NCBI GenBank assembly: GCA_021841865.1
Contig: JAKCDM010000012.1
Location: forward strand, 1-49,253
Direction: 5' to 3'
Length of the DNA stretch: 49,253 nucleotides
Origin: Pseudomonadota bacterium
GTDB taxonomy: Bacteria; Pseudomonadota; Gammaproteobacteria; Burkholderiales; Burkholderiaceae_C
Within the stretch, counting starts at the first letter, position 1; the number at the start of each line of letters is the position of its first letter. Positions 1 through 7,207 of this stretch are shown here, piece after piece. The notes below the pieces were generated by a model that saw nothing but the letters and a program-made list of their open reading frames with translations, did not search any database and had not been told where the DNA came from. Made by a program: the position numbers and the translations under genes.

Positions 1-218
1 GGGTGCAGCAGACGAACTTCAACGTCTACGACCCGCTGCGCATGTACGAGATGCCGCAGGTCGACATCACCATCGTGCCCAGCAGCGAGAAGCCGGGCGG
101 CATCGGCGAGCCGGCCACCGCGCTGGTAGGCCCGGCCGTGGCCAACGCGGTGTTCGCGCTGACCGGCAAGCGCCTGCGCACGCTGCCGATCACGGCGGAC
201 GCGCTGGCCAAGGCCTGA
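1..218 (+). CDS. Molybdopterin-binding hydroxylase large subunit, C-terminal end (partial)
   Basis: Only the last 71 codons are inside the window; the reading frame is open to the left edge. The residues carry the C-terminal signature of the xanthine dehydrogenase / isoquinoline 1-oxidoreductase beta-subunit family: a segment reading VPSSEKPGGIGEPATALVGP, in which the GxGEP turn contains the conserved glutamate near the molybdenum cofactor, followed by PAVANAVFALTGKRLRTLPI. In this family the large subunit binds Mo-molybdopterin cytosine dinucleotide and works with a [2Fe-2S] subunit to hydroxylate aldehydes or N-heterocycles. The substrate cannot be told from this fragment, and the partner subunit, if any, lies outside the window. 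The family assignment is strong; whether it is an aldehyde dehydrogenase or an isoquinoline-type enzyme is open. Confidence 0.85.
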   Translation, partial: VQQTNFNVYDPLRMYEMPQVDITIVPSSEKPGGIGEPATALVGPAVANAVFALTGKRLRTLPITADALAKA

Positions 219-240
219 GCCCGGGCAGCCGGCCGAGCCG

Positions 241-1260
241 ATGAGCCGCGAACCCGTCCAGCGCAGCGTGGCCGTCGTGGGTGCCGGCATGGCCGGGCTC
301 GCCTGCGCCGGCGCGCTGCGTGACGCGGGGCACGCGGTGCGCCTGTTCGACAAGAGCCGCGGCCCCTCGGGGCGCGCGGCGACGCGCCGCGGCGAAGGCT
401 GGGCCTGCGACCACGGCGCGCAGTATTTCACCGCCGACGACCCGCAGTTCGCCGCCGAGGTCCGGCGCTGGTGCGAAGCCGGCGTCGCCGCCGAGTGGAC
501 TCCGCGCCTGCGGGTGTTCGGCGACGCGGCGCCGGGCAGCCGGCGTGACGGCCCGACCCGACGCTTCGTCGGCGTGCCCGCGATGACCGCGCCAGCGCGC
601 TGGCTGGCCGCCGGCCAGCAGCTGCTGCTGCAACACACCATCGACCGGCTGCGCCGCGACGACGACGGCTGGCAGCTGCGCAGCGCCGAGCACGGCTGGC
701 TCGATCAGGTGTTCGACGCCGTGCTGCTGGCGCTTCCGGCGCCCCAGGCACGGGCCCTGCTGGGCGGCGTGCACGCCCGGCTCGAGGCGCTTGCGGCGAG
801 CGCGCCGATGCAAGCGTGCTGGAGCGTGATCGCGGTGTACGACGACGACCCGCTGCCGCAGCTCGACGCGGCCTTCGTCAACCAGCCGCTGCTATCGTGG
901 ATCTGCGCCGACCACCGCAAGCCCGGGCGCGCGGGCGCGCCATGCTGGCTGCTGCATGCGCAGCCGGCATGGAGCCAGGAGCACCTGGAGGCGGAGCCAC
1001 CGTGGGTCGTGCAGCAGATGCTCGGGGCCTTCGCCGAGCTGGGCGCGCGGGGCGTGCCGAGGCACGCCTTCGCCCACCGCTGGCGCTACGCGCGCGGCGC
1101 GCTGGCAGACGCCCCCGCCGCCGCCTGGGACCCCGCCGCGGGCCTCGGACTGTGCGGGGATTGGCTTTGCTGCGGGCGCGTCGAAGGCGCATGGCGCAGC
1201 GGCCGGGCGCTGGCCGGCGAAGTGCTGGCGCACGCGCCGCGGGCGCCGCTGGCTGGCTGA
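241..1260 (+). CDS. FAD/NAD(P)-dependent amine-oxidase-like oxidoreductase (renalase-like)
   Basis: The 339-residue protein opens with a Rossmann dinucleotide-binding motif (VVGAGMAGLACAGAL, residues about 12-26), an acidic end to beta-2 (FDKSRGPSGRAATRR) and the downstream DHGAQYF motif. These are typical of the short bacterial flavoproteins annotated as NAD/FAD-dependent oxidoreductase or renalase-like. A C-terminal FAD-contacting segment, GLGLCGDWLCCGRVEGAW, is present, so the protein looks complete. It is probably cytosolic, since no signal peptide or membrane segment is visible. The natural substrate of bacterial homologues is poorly defined. It starts 23 bp after the molybdenum hydroxylase fragment and may be co-transcribed with it. 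ATG 241 gives the normal N-terminus of the family. Confidence 0.85.
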   Translation: MSREPVQRSVAVVGAGMAGLACAGALRDAGHAVRLFDKSRGPSGRAATRRGEGWACDHGAQYFTADDPQFAAEVRRWCEAGVAAEWTPRLRVFGDAAPGSRRDGPTRRFVGVPAMTAPARWLAAGQQLLLQHTIDRLRRDDDGWQLRSAEHGWLDQVFDAVLLALPAPQARALLGGVHARLEALAASAPMQACWSVIAVYDDDPLPQLDAAFVNQPLLSWICADHRKPGRAGAPCWLLHAQPAWSQEHLEAEPPWVVQQMLGAFAELGARGVPRHAFAHRWRYARGALADAPAAAWDPAAGLGLCGDWLCCGRVEGAWRSGRALAGEVLAHAPRAPLAG

Positions 1261-1281
1261 GAAGGTGTAAGCGAATCCCCC

Positions 1282-1455
1282 ATGCACGCCAAGCCCCACC
1301 TGCCGCAGAAGATCTGCGCGCACTGCGGCCGCCCGTTCGCGTGGAGACGCAAATGGGCCCGCTCGTGGGCCGAGGTCCGCTACTGCTCGGAGCGCTGTCG
1401 CCGCGAGCACGGGCCAGACAAGGCCGGCGCGGCCTCGCAGGCCGGCCCCCGATAG
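1282..1455 (+). CDS. DUF2256 small zinc-ribbon-like protein
   Basis: A 57-residue ORF starts at ATG 1282, 21 bp after the flavoprotein stop. Its core reads [18 protein letters not shown], then [10 protein letters not shown]. The two Cys pairs (CxxC near residues 12-15, CxxxC near 36-40) and the WRRKW block are the signature of the DUF2256 family, whose members are usually 40-60 residues long. The paired cysteines suggest zinc binding, but no function has been established. Homologues are often found beside photolyase- or flavoprotein-related genes, which fits the FAD protein immediately upstream; that link is an inference. It is a real gene despite its size because the whole conserved core is intact. 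Confidence 0.8.
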   Translation: MHAKPHLPQKICAHCGRPFAWRRKWARSWAEVRYCSERCRREHGPDKAGAASQAGPR

Positions 1456-1495
1456 GTGCAAAATCGGCGCCAGCCATCGCGAGGGGAAGGCGCAC

Positions 1496-2188
1496 ATGAA
1501 GACCATCGGACTGATCGGGGGCATGAGCTGGGAGTCCACGGCGGAGTACTACCGGCGAATCAACACGGCCGTGCGCGAGCGTCTGGGCGCACTGCGGTCG
1601 GCGCCGATGCTGCTGCACAGCGTCGACTTCGGGCCCATCGAGCAGGCCCAGCGCGACGGGCGCTGGGACGACGCCGGCGAGGTGCTGGCCGACTCCGCGC
1701 GACGCCTGCAGGCGGGAGGCGCCGATTGCGTGATGCTGGCCACCAACACCATGCACATGGTGGCCGAGCGAATCCAGTCCGCGACCAGCCTGCCGTTCCT
1801 GCATATCGCCGACCCGGTCGGGCAGGCCGCGTGCGCCGCCGGCTGGCAGCGCGTGGGCCTGCTCGGCACGGCCTTCACGATGGAACAGCCGTTCCTGATC
1901 GAGCGCCTGCGCGCGCGCCACGGGCTGCAGGTGCTGGTTCCGCCGCCCGCCGAGCGCGCGCTGGTGCACCGGGTGATCTACGACGAGCTGTGCGCCGGCA
2001 TCGTGCACGCTCCGTCTCGCAGGGCCTACCTGGACATCGTGCGGGGCCTGGCCGACGCCGGAGCGCAGGCCGTGGTGCTGGGGTGCACGGAAATCGGCCT
2101 GCTGATCCGCGAGGAGCAAAGCCCGGTGCCTCTGCTCGACACCACCGCGCTGCACGCGCAGGCGGCGGTCGAGTTCGCGCTGGCGTGA
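1496..2188 (+). CDS. ygeA: Aspartate/glutamate racemase family protein, YgeA-like
   Basis: The 230-residue protein begins MKTIGLIGGMSWESTAEYYR, the N-terminal signature of the aspartate/glutamate racemase superfamily. It has the two catalytic-position motifs ATNTMH and LGCTEIGLL. In Escherichia coli YgeA the two catalytic-position residues are Thr83 and Cys197, and this protein has Thr83 and Cys197 at exactly those numbers. It should therefore behave like YgeA (slow, broad-spectrum amino-acid racemase) and not like a two-cysteine aspartate racemase. It is cytosolic. The start at ATG 1496 is preceded by GAGGGGAAGG (within 1481-1490), a usable ribosome-binding site. It is followed by the toxin-antitoxin pair without obvious functional connection. 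Confidence 0.9.
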   Translation: MKTIGLIGGMSWESTAEYYRRINTAVRERLGALRSAPMLLHSVDFGPIEQAQRDGRWDDAGEVLADSARRLQAGGADCVMLATNTMHMVAERIQSATSLPFLHIADPVGQAACAAGWQRVGLLGTAFTMEQPFLIERLRARHGLQVLVPPPAERALVHRVIYDELCAGIVHAPSRRAYLDIVRGLADAGAQAVVLGCTEIGLLIREEQSPVPLLDTTALHAQAAVEFALA

Positions 2189-2234
2189 CGTCGCGGCAGC
2201 CGCTTCGAATCCGGACCAGCTGGACCCTTCCGAT

Positions 2235-2259
2235 CCGAAATGGACCATTCGGGTACAAT
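2235..2259 (+). promoter_or_regulatory. Palindromic operator and -10-like box ahead of the Phd/zeta-like pair
   Basis: Bases 2235-2252 form a nested imperfect palindrome: outer arms CCGAA/TTCGG and an inner perfect ATGGACCAT. It is followed directly by TACAAT (2254-2259), a good -10 hexamer. No convincing -35 is seen at 16-18 bp spacing. A palindrome against the -10 box is what an autoregulating Phd-type antitoxin would be expected to bind. The location also argues that the first in-frame ATG (2240), which lies inside the palindrome, is not the translation start. Confidence 0.4.
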
Positions 2260-2290
2260 ATCCAGCATCGAGTCCCCGGGAGCCGTCTCC

Positions 2291-2665
2291 ATGTCGCATG
2301 CCACTGCGCTATCGCCAGCCTCACCTGCCCCCTGTGCGCCTGGCCTGACTCGCAAGCCGTCGTCGGCGCTGAAAACCGAGGGCTGGAGCAGCTTCGTGCG
2401 CGCAATGACCGAAGCCGGCCCGCTGCTGGTCACGCACCGCAACCGTCCCGAGGCCGTGATCATCAGCCCGCAGGAGTACGAGCGCCTGCTGGCCATCGCG
2501 CAGCGCGAACGCGAGCGGCGCAGCGCGGCGCTGGCGGAGCTCGACGCCGAATTCGACGCCCGCCTGGCCAGCCTGCGCGCGAGCGATGCCGACGCGCGCA
2601 TGGACCGCTTCCTGGATGAGCCGCTGCGCCTGGGCGGCCGGCTGCGCGCAGGCGAAGGCTTCTGA
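2291..2665 (+). CDS. Phd/YefM-like antitoxin
   Basis: From ATG 2291 the protein has 124 residues. Its middle, WSSFVRAMTEAGPLLVTHRN followed by PEAVIISPQEYERLL, is the Phd/YefM antitoxin fold signature (the region that says 'leave it alone or repress', with the conserved VIIS and EYE/LL elements). The C-terminal half is charged and predicted helical (RERERRSAALAELDAEFDAR), as expected for a toxin-binding tail. An upstream in-frame ATG at 2240 is rejected because it lies in the apparent promoter. The gene overlaps the next one by one base (TGATG), implying translational coupling. Phd-type antitoxins normally neutralise the partner toxin and repress their own operon. Partner choice here (a zeta-like kinase) is unusual. 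Confidence 0.7.
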   Translation: MSHATALSPASPAPCAPGLTRKPSSALKTEGWSSFVRAMTEAGPLLVTHRNRPEAVIISPQEYERLLAIAQRERERRSAALAELDAEFDARLASLRASDADARMDRFLDEPLRLGGRLRAGEGF

Positions 2666-3318
2666 TGGCCGCGGCTGCCCGGCCGCGCATCCTGGTGCTT
2701 GCCGGCGTCAACGGCGCCGGCAAGAGCTCGGTGGGCGGCACGGCGCTGCGCAGCGCGGGGCTGGCCTGGTTCAACCCCGACGCCTACACGCGTGAACTCG
2801 AGACACGCCTGGGCCTGCCGCCACGCGAGGCCAACGCGCAGGCCTGGGAGGAGGGTCGCAGGCGCCTGGAGCAGGCCATCGCCCGCGGCACGCCCCATGC
2901 CTTCGAGACCACGCTGGGCGGGCGCACCATCGTGGACATGCTCGAGCGCGCGGCCCACACCCATGACGTGCACATTTGGTATTGCGGGCTCGCCTCGCTC
3001 GAGCTGCACCTGAGGCGGGTACGCGAGCGCGTCGCGGCGGGAGGGCACGACATCGACCCGGCGCGAATCGCCGAGCGCCATGTCGCGTCGCCGCTGCACC
3101 TCGTCCGGCTCATGCCGCGCCTGGCAAGCCTGGCGCTGTACGACAACAGCGTCAGCGTGGCCGCCGGCGAAAGCGTGCCCGACCCGATGCTGGTGCTGCG
3201 CTGCGTTGGTCGCCGGGTGCTTCATCCACGGGACCTGGCCGCGCTGGAGGCGACTCCCGGCTGGGCCCGGCCGCTGGTCGAGCGTGCATTGCAGCTGCAC
3301 GAAGCCGCGGGCGGCTGA
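2665..3318 (+). CDS. Zeta-toxin-like P-loop kinase (COG4185-type)
   Basis: The 217-residue protein has an N-terminal Walker A motif (GVNGAGKSS, residues about 13-21), then FNPDAYTREL, HAFETTLGGRTIVDML, and a basic RRVRERVAAGGHDID segment. This set (P-loop, NPD-type acidic site, FETTL, and RVxxGGHxI) is the COG4185 / zeta-toxin-like family. Classical zeta toxins phosphorylate UDP-N-acetylglucosamine; the substrate of the COG4185 branch is less certain. The gene starts within the antitoxin stop codon, the usual antitoxin-first arrangement. The pair is followed by a small GC-rich hairpin and the convergent Mpo1-like gene, so it forms a two-gene unit. Confidence 0.75.
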   Translation: MAAAARPRILVLAGVNGAGKSSVGGTALRSAGLAWFNPDAYTRELETRLGLPPREANAQAWEEGRRRLEQAIARGTPHAFETTLGGRTIVDMLERAAHTHDVHIWYCGLASLELHLRRVRERVAAGGHDIDPARIAERHVASPLHLVRLMPRLASLALYDNSVSVAAGESVPDPMLVLRCVGRRVLHPRDLAALEATPGWARPLVERALQLHEAAGG

Positions 3319-3330
3319 GCACCTGCGCAG

Positions 3331-3348
3331 CCGCGCGCTTCGGCGCGG
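3331..3348. terminator. Hairpin between convergent genes
   Basis: CCGCGC and GCGCGG arms with a six-base loop lie in the 39-bp gap between the zeta-like gene and the leftward Mpo1-like gene. There is no T-run, so this is a weak or bidirectional terminator candidate only. Confidence 0.35.
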
Positions 3349-3357
3349 ACGGGTCGC

Positions 3358-3879
3358 TCAGGCGCGGCCGCCGGGTGCCGCGCGCAGCTGCGCGGCGCGG
3401 GACTCGACATGCTCGCGCAACGCCCCGCGCAGGCCGAGCAGGAACACGGCCTCGGCGGCCACGAACAGCGGGCCGATGACCAGTCCCATCAGGTCGTCGG
3501 CGAAGGCCGGCTTGCGGCCTTCCCAGGCGTGGCCGACGAACTGGAACACCCAGCCGACGACGAAACCCCCGATGCCCAGCGCCAGCCACAGCGCGGTCGC
3601 CTGCGCTGCCGCCCAGGCGCCGAAGCCGAGGGCCGCGCCCAGCAGCACGCACATGACGAGCCCCAGCGGACGGTCGAGCCGGAGGTAGTAGAACGCCGAG
3701 GCCAGCACGACCGGCAGCGCCGGCGTCAGCGCCCACCCGGCCCAATGCACGGCCGGGCGCGACAACAGCGCGACCAGGGCCAGCACGATCAGCGGTATGC
3801 CGACGAAATGCGTCGCGATGTTGCGGCTGTCCCGGTGATAGGACGCGTAGTTCGACAGTTGCTGCTCGAGGGTTCGCAT
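3358..3879 (-). CDS. Mpo1-like (DUF962) membrane protein
   Basis: Starting at ATG 3879 the protein has 173 residues. It opens MRTLEQQLSNYASYHRDSRN, then THFVGIPLI, and later has FQFVGHAWEGRKPA. The conserved histidines in YHRD, NIATHFVG and VGHxWxE define the Mpo1/YGL010w family, whose yeast founder is an Fe(II)-dependent dioxygenase in fatty-acid alpha-oxidation. Several hydrophobic segments follow the first His motif, so it is an inner-membrane protein. The start at 3879 is chosen because GGAGG lies 7 bases upstream; the longer ORF to 3984 adds a low-complexity Gly/Ser extension not seen in the family. Bacterial function is inferred from homology only. Confidence 0.85.
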   Translation of the reverse strand: MRTLEQQLSNYASYHRDSRNIATHFVGIPLIVLALVALLSRPAVHWAGWALTPALPVVLASAFYYLRLDRPLGLVMCVLLGAALGFGAWAAAQATALWLALGIGGFVVGWVFQFVGHAWEGRKPAFADDLMGLVIGPLFVAAEAVFLLGLRGALREHVESRAAQLRAAPGGRA

Positions 3880-4066
3880 GTCGCGCCTCCGGAAGGGCTG
3901 GCGGCTGTGGGGAGTCCGCATCGCGTCGCGCGACCCCGACCCCGACCCCGACCCGCCTGTCCCACCGATGGTAGCTCCGCCCACGACCGCTGCGTTGCGA
4001 CCCCGGCGCCGATGGTTTCGACAAGCTGCCGGATGCCCCGGTGCTCGCGGAACCGCCGGCAGCTGC

Positions 4067-5065
4067 TCAGGCGGCGGCGGTCAGCGCCGGCAGCACGTCG
4101 GCGTACCAGGCGCCGTTCAGACCCGGGGACGGCTCATCGCCGGGCTCGTGCGCGCACAGGTCCATGCGGGTGGAGTGCACGCCGATCAATTGCCACGACG
4201 CCCCGCGCGCGCCGTCGTCGAGGCGTCGCCGCAGCACCGGCGATCCGCTGCTGCCGCAGTGCGTGCGCGCGTCGGTGAGGAAGCAGCCGCGTCCCTGGAA
4301 GCGCACGCCGTAGGCCGACGCGAGCGATGCGCTGCGCGCCACCGGCAGGTGGTGGACGGTATCGTGAGCACCCGGCGCGAATCCGGTGATGGTCAGCGCG
4401 TCGCCGGTCGCGATCCGTTCGCCGCGCGTCTCGAGATGGGTGTCGTCGAAGGCTTGCACCTCGGCTCCGGCGGGCAGGCTGTCGGCGGGAATCTCCAGCG
4501 CCGCGATGTCGACCTGCGTGTCGTCGGCTTCGCGCCACTGCCGCACATCCCGCCGGTACAGCGAAAGGGCGACCACGGTGTAGCTCGCCAGGTCCAGCGG
4601 GTCGGTATGCACGCCGACCTCGAGGCGGTCAGGGCGATGGCACGACGCCGCATCGGCGAACACATGGCGGCTGCTCACCAGGAACAGCTGATGCCCGCGG
4701 CGAAAAAAGAACCCGCCGGCATTCGTCAGCACGCTCGTGCCGGCGTACGTGGTGACGCGGGCCGTCGCAAGCAGCAGCGCGTCGACCGGCGACGCCGCCG
4801 CCTGTTGGCCGGGCAGCGCGCCGGCCAGCGCGATGGCGCGGTTGCGCGCCACGTCGCGTTCGAAGGTGGCCAATACGACGTCGGAGACGTCCGCGTACAA
4901 CAGCACCGTTCGAGCCGCCTCGGCATGGGCGTCGAAGGAGGCCATCAGGCGCGCCCGCGTCGGCGCGCCAAGGGCCTGGAGAAGGGCCGGCACCAGCGCG
5001 TCCAGCGCGACGAGACTGCCCTTGAGCTCGCAGATGCGCTCGGTGGCTTCTTGCAGGTTCTTCAC
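4067..5065 (-). CDS. Trypsin-like serine protease with N-terminal helical domain
   Basis: With a GTG start at 5065 the protein has 332 residues. The C-terminal two-thirds is a chymotrypsin-fold protease: His134 in LVSSRHVF, Asp186 in TQVDIAALEIP and Ser273 in HCGSSGSPVL form the catalytic triad. The first about 95 residues are helical and not recognised. No signal peptide is visible, so it is probably cytoplasmic, unlike HtrA/DegP, and no PDZ domain follows. The GTG is preferred because AAGGAG lies 7 bases upstream. The longer ORF (ATG 5116) would begin inside the cold-shock gene's terminator. It lies directly downstream of that terminator, so it is likely transcribed separately or by read-through. 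Substrate is unknown. Confidence 0.75.
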   Translation of the reverse strand: MKNLQEATERICELKGSLVALDALVPALLQALGAPTRARLMASFDAHAEAARTVLLYADVSDVVLATFERDVARNRAIALAGALPGQQAAASPVDALLLATARVTTYAGTSVLTNAGGFFFRRGHQLFLVSSRHVFADAASCHRPDRLEVGVHTDPLDLASYTVVALSLYRRDVRQWREADDTQVDIAALEIPADSLPAGAEVQAFDDTHLETRGERIATGDALTITGFAPGAHDTVHHLPVARSASLASAYGVRFQGRGCFLTDARTHCGSSGSPVLRRRLDDGARGASWQLIGVHSTRMDLCAHEPGDEPSPGLNGAWYADVLPALTAAA

Positions 5066-5083
5066 GGTCCGCTCCTTCGCCAC

Positions 5084-5113
5084 AAACAAAAAAGCGCGGC
5101 CGAGCCGCGCTTT
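5084..5113 (-). terminator. Rho-independent terminator of the cold-shock gene
   Basis: Read on the minus strand, a perfect 10-bp stem (AAAGCGCGGC / GCCGCGCTTT) with a 3-base loop is followed by TTTTTTGTTTG. It sits 48 bp after the cold-shock stop codon, the right place and orientation to end that transcript. Confidence 0.9.
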
Positions 5114-5161
5114 CATCGGCGGATGTCGGGGCCTGCCCGACGCCCGGCGGTTCTACCTGGC

Positions 5162-5374
5162 TCAGTCGAGCGTGCGGATGTTCGACGCCTGCGGGCCCTT
5201 CTGGCCCTGGGTCACCTCGAACTGCACGCGCTGGTTCTCGGTCAGGGTCTTGAAGCCGCTGCCCTGAATTTCCTTGAAATGGGCGAACAGGTCCTTGCCA
5301 CCGCTATCGGGAGCGATGAAGCCGAAGCCCTTGCCCTCGTTGAACCACTTCACGGTACCGGTTTCGGTCGTCAT
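5162..5374 (-). CDS. cspA: Cold-shock domain protein (CspA family)
   Basis: The 70-residue protein begins [20 protein letters not shown] and contains both RNA-binding motifs: RNP1 (KGFGFI) and RNP2-like DLFAHF. It ends in the usual acidic-neutral tail (ASNIRTLD). Length and motifs match single-domain CspA/CspD-type nucleic-acid chaperones that melt RNA structure and act as antiterminators. The start at 5374 is chosen because AAAGGAA lies just upstream and the family begins here; the longer ORF to 5431 is leader. The 244-bp gap to the next gene includes a long 5' leader, as is common for csp genes whose mRNA is regulated by temperature. A strong terminator follows. Confidence 0.95.
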   Translation of the reverse strand: MTTETGTVKWFNEGKGFGFIAPDSGGKDLFAHFKEIQGSGFKTLTENQRVQFEVTQGQKGPQASNIRTLD

Positions 5375-5618
5375 GTCGAATTCCTTTCGAAGTTGCAGAG
5401 CGCGACAATGCGCCCAGCGAAGAGACGCCAAGAAGATCTTCAGCAGGGGATTCGACTCGACCGCCGGCGCAGCGCCGGAGCGGGTAGAAAGACCTTAGAG
5501 CGGATGGTCTTGTGCATATCAGCCGGTCCATGGTACGCGAAATGCCTCGCATACGCTCGGTTTTCGATCCCATGGCCCACGGCCTGCCGCGGCGCCCTGC
5601 GCAGCGCGCCGCGAAAGG

Positions 5619-6254
5619 CTACCCGGGTTGGGTCGCGACGCCGCCGGCCTCGTCCCGGAAATGCTGGTACAGCGCGACCACGATCCCGGGCAGCGCCTGC
5701 GCGATGCTCTCGTGCTGCTCGAGGCTCAGCTGCAGGCGATCGAGTTCGGCGCGGCCCTCGTCGGTGCCGTACAGGAACACGGGACCCAACAGGTCCTTGA
5801 GCTCGTCGGGGAGGCGCTCGAACACGTCGGTCTGCAATTGCAGGCCGAGCACGAAACCCGAGCACCAATCGTCGATGACCGACACCTCGGCGTCGCCGGC
5901 GTCGGCGTCGGCTGCGGCGCCTTCGGACTCCTGCAGGTACAGCACCGGCTCGTATTCCTCCGGGCTGTCGGCCAGCACGTCGTCCGTGTCGTGCCAGTGC
6001 TGGGCGACCAGGGTCAGCAGCTCCTGCGCATCGACCTCGCTGCCGAAGCTGACTTCGCCGCCGGTACGGTCGGGATCCAGGACCCACGAAAGGACATCGC
6101 CCAGCTCGGGTCGATCCGGGCCGGCGACACACGCCGCGATGAAACCGTCGAGGGTCGAGATGTCCATGACATGCTCGGGCGAGGCCTCGCTGTCGAGGAG
6201 CTCGGCGAGGCGGTCGAGATCGGCCGCGGGAGCTGGAGTGTCGGTCATGGCCAT
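5619..6254 (-). CDS. UPF0149 (YgfB/YecA-like) family protein
   Basis: From ATG 6254 the protein has 211 residues and is strongly acidic. It contains MDISTLDGFIAACVAGP near residue 35 and CSGFVLGLQLQ in the second half, the two helical landmarks of the UPF0149 family (the TLDGF/GFxxA core and the WCxGFLxG core). A poly Asp/Ala stretch (AAADADAGDAEV) lies between them. Members are small helical proteins; some have a C-terminal SEC-C zinc motif, which is absent here. Function is unassigned. The alternative ATG at 6248 is equally possible, as no clear ribosome-binding site separates the two. Confidence 0.8.
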   Translation of the reverse strand: MAMTDTPAPAADLDRLAELLDSEASPEHVMDISTLDGFIAACVAGPDRPELGDVLSWVLDPDRTGGEVSFGSEVDAQELLTLVAQHWHDTDDVLADSPEEYEPVLYLQESEGAAADADAGDAEVSVIDDWCSGFVLGLQLQTDVFERLPDELKDLLGPVFLYGTDEGRAELDRLQLSLEQHESIAQALPGIVVALYQHFRDEAGGVATQPG

Positions 6255-6403
6255 TGCGCGCAGGGTTGGAGATGGCTGCATTGTCGCCTCGATGCCCCGG
6301 CAGCGGGAAACCGTTTCACGGCCAGGCAGGCAGCAGGCACGGGTGATGCGGGTCCCTGATGTCTTCCCGCACCAGCTTGCAGACGCCTGGAATGCGCAGG
6401 CCG

Positions 6404-7183
6404 TCAGCCGAGCCCGAGAATCCAGCCCTCGACTTCGGCGACCCCGCGTTCCAGGTCCGTGAGCTCGGGCGCCACGGCCAGCGCCAGGCGCCCGTCGGCG
6501 TCGGCGTCGCGCAGCCACGACGCCACCGCGTGGGCGTCCTGCTGATCCCCGCTCAGTCCCGCAAGCACATAGGCCTTGCGCCACAGCGACGGGTAGACCT
6601 CCGCGACCATCGAGATCCCGGGCCTGGGCTGCCAGCCGTCGAAGGGCCAGCAGTGCAGCCGCGGGCCGAGCCGGGAGCGCAGCAAGCGCAGCCACGGGAT
6701 CCCGGCATGGGTCGACTTGGCCACCGAGCCCTGCACGTCGAAGTGGAACACCGACTTGGCCCGGCTGCGCTGCTCGCAGATGCGCCGCCAGCGCGAGTTC
6801 CCCGCTCGCGCGGCACCGTTGCCGAGCAGCCCGTCGCGAACAAAGTCGACGCAGGTGTCGGGAGCATCGGTCGGCCAGTGGGCCTGGAAATCGTCCAGGA
6901 AGGCCGGCCAGTCGAGCGGCAGACGGTGGTGCTCGAAGTAGCGCAGCGGGAAGGAGAAGCCGTGGTCGATGCCGACCAGCGTCGGCGGACCCCCGGCCAG
7001 GGCCTCGGCGAGCCACAGCGCCAGGCCGCGGCGCGTCCAGTATTTGCGCGCGCCGGGGGGCGGCTGGACCTCCACCGCCGGCATGCCCGGCGTGGCCTGG
7101 TACACCCGCAGCCCCTTGAGGCTGGACTCGGCCGTCTGCGCGCCCGAGTAGTCGATGCCGACGTAGCGCTGGAACACCGGCAT
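6404..7183 (-). CDS. Uncharacterised protein, possibly RNase H-like (DUF429-type)
   Basis: The 259-residue protein begins MPVFQRYVGIDYSGAQTAES, an actin/RNase H-like first strand with an Asp in a GIDYSG turn. A second acidic element follows at LVGIDHGFSFP, and an acidic GDQQDAHAVASWL segment near the C-terminus has the spacing of a third metal ligand. This resembles the DUF429 group of predicted RNase H-fold nucleases, but the match is by pattern only. No signal peptide or membrane span is present. It is 24 bp from the fghA start on the same strand and downstream of it, so it could be transcribed with the formaldehyde genes. Its role there is not known. Confidence 0.5.
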   Translation of the reverse strand: MPVFQRYVGIDYSGAQTAESSLKGLRVYQATPGMPAVEVQPPPGARKYWTRRGLALWLAEALAGGPPTLVGIDHGFSFPLRYFEHHRLPLDWPAFLDDFQAHWPTDAPDTCVDFVRDGLLGNGAARAGNSRWRRICEQRSRAKSVFHFDVQGSVAKSTHAGIPWLRLLRSRLGPRLHCWPFDGWQPRPGISMVAEVYPSLWRKAYVLAGLSGDQQDAHAVASWLRDADADGRLALAVAPELTDLERGVAEVEGWILGLG

Positions 7184-7207
7184 GCTCGGCCCGACGTCCC
7201 GCGTGGG

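Noticed and set aside
2240-2290. In-frame ATG 17 codons upstream of the Phd-like start
   Set aside because: It lies in a palindrome directly ahead of a TACAAT box, so it is promoter sequence.
3880-3984. N-terminal 35-residue extension of the Mpo1-like protein
   Set aside because: A Gly/Ser-rich repeat absent from the family; GGAGG supports the start at 3879.
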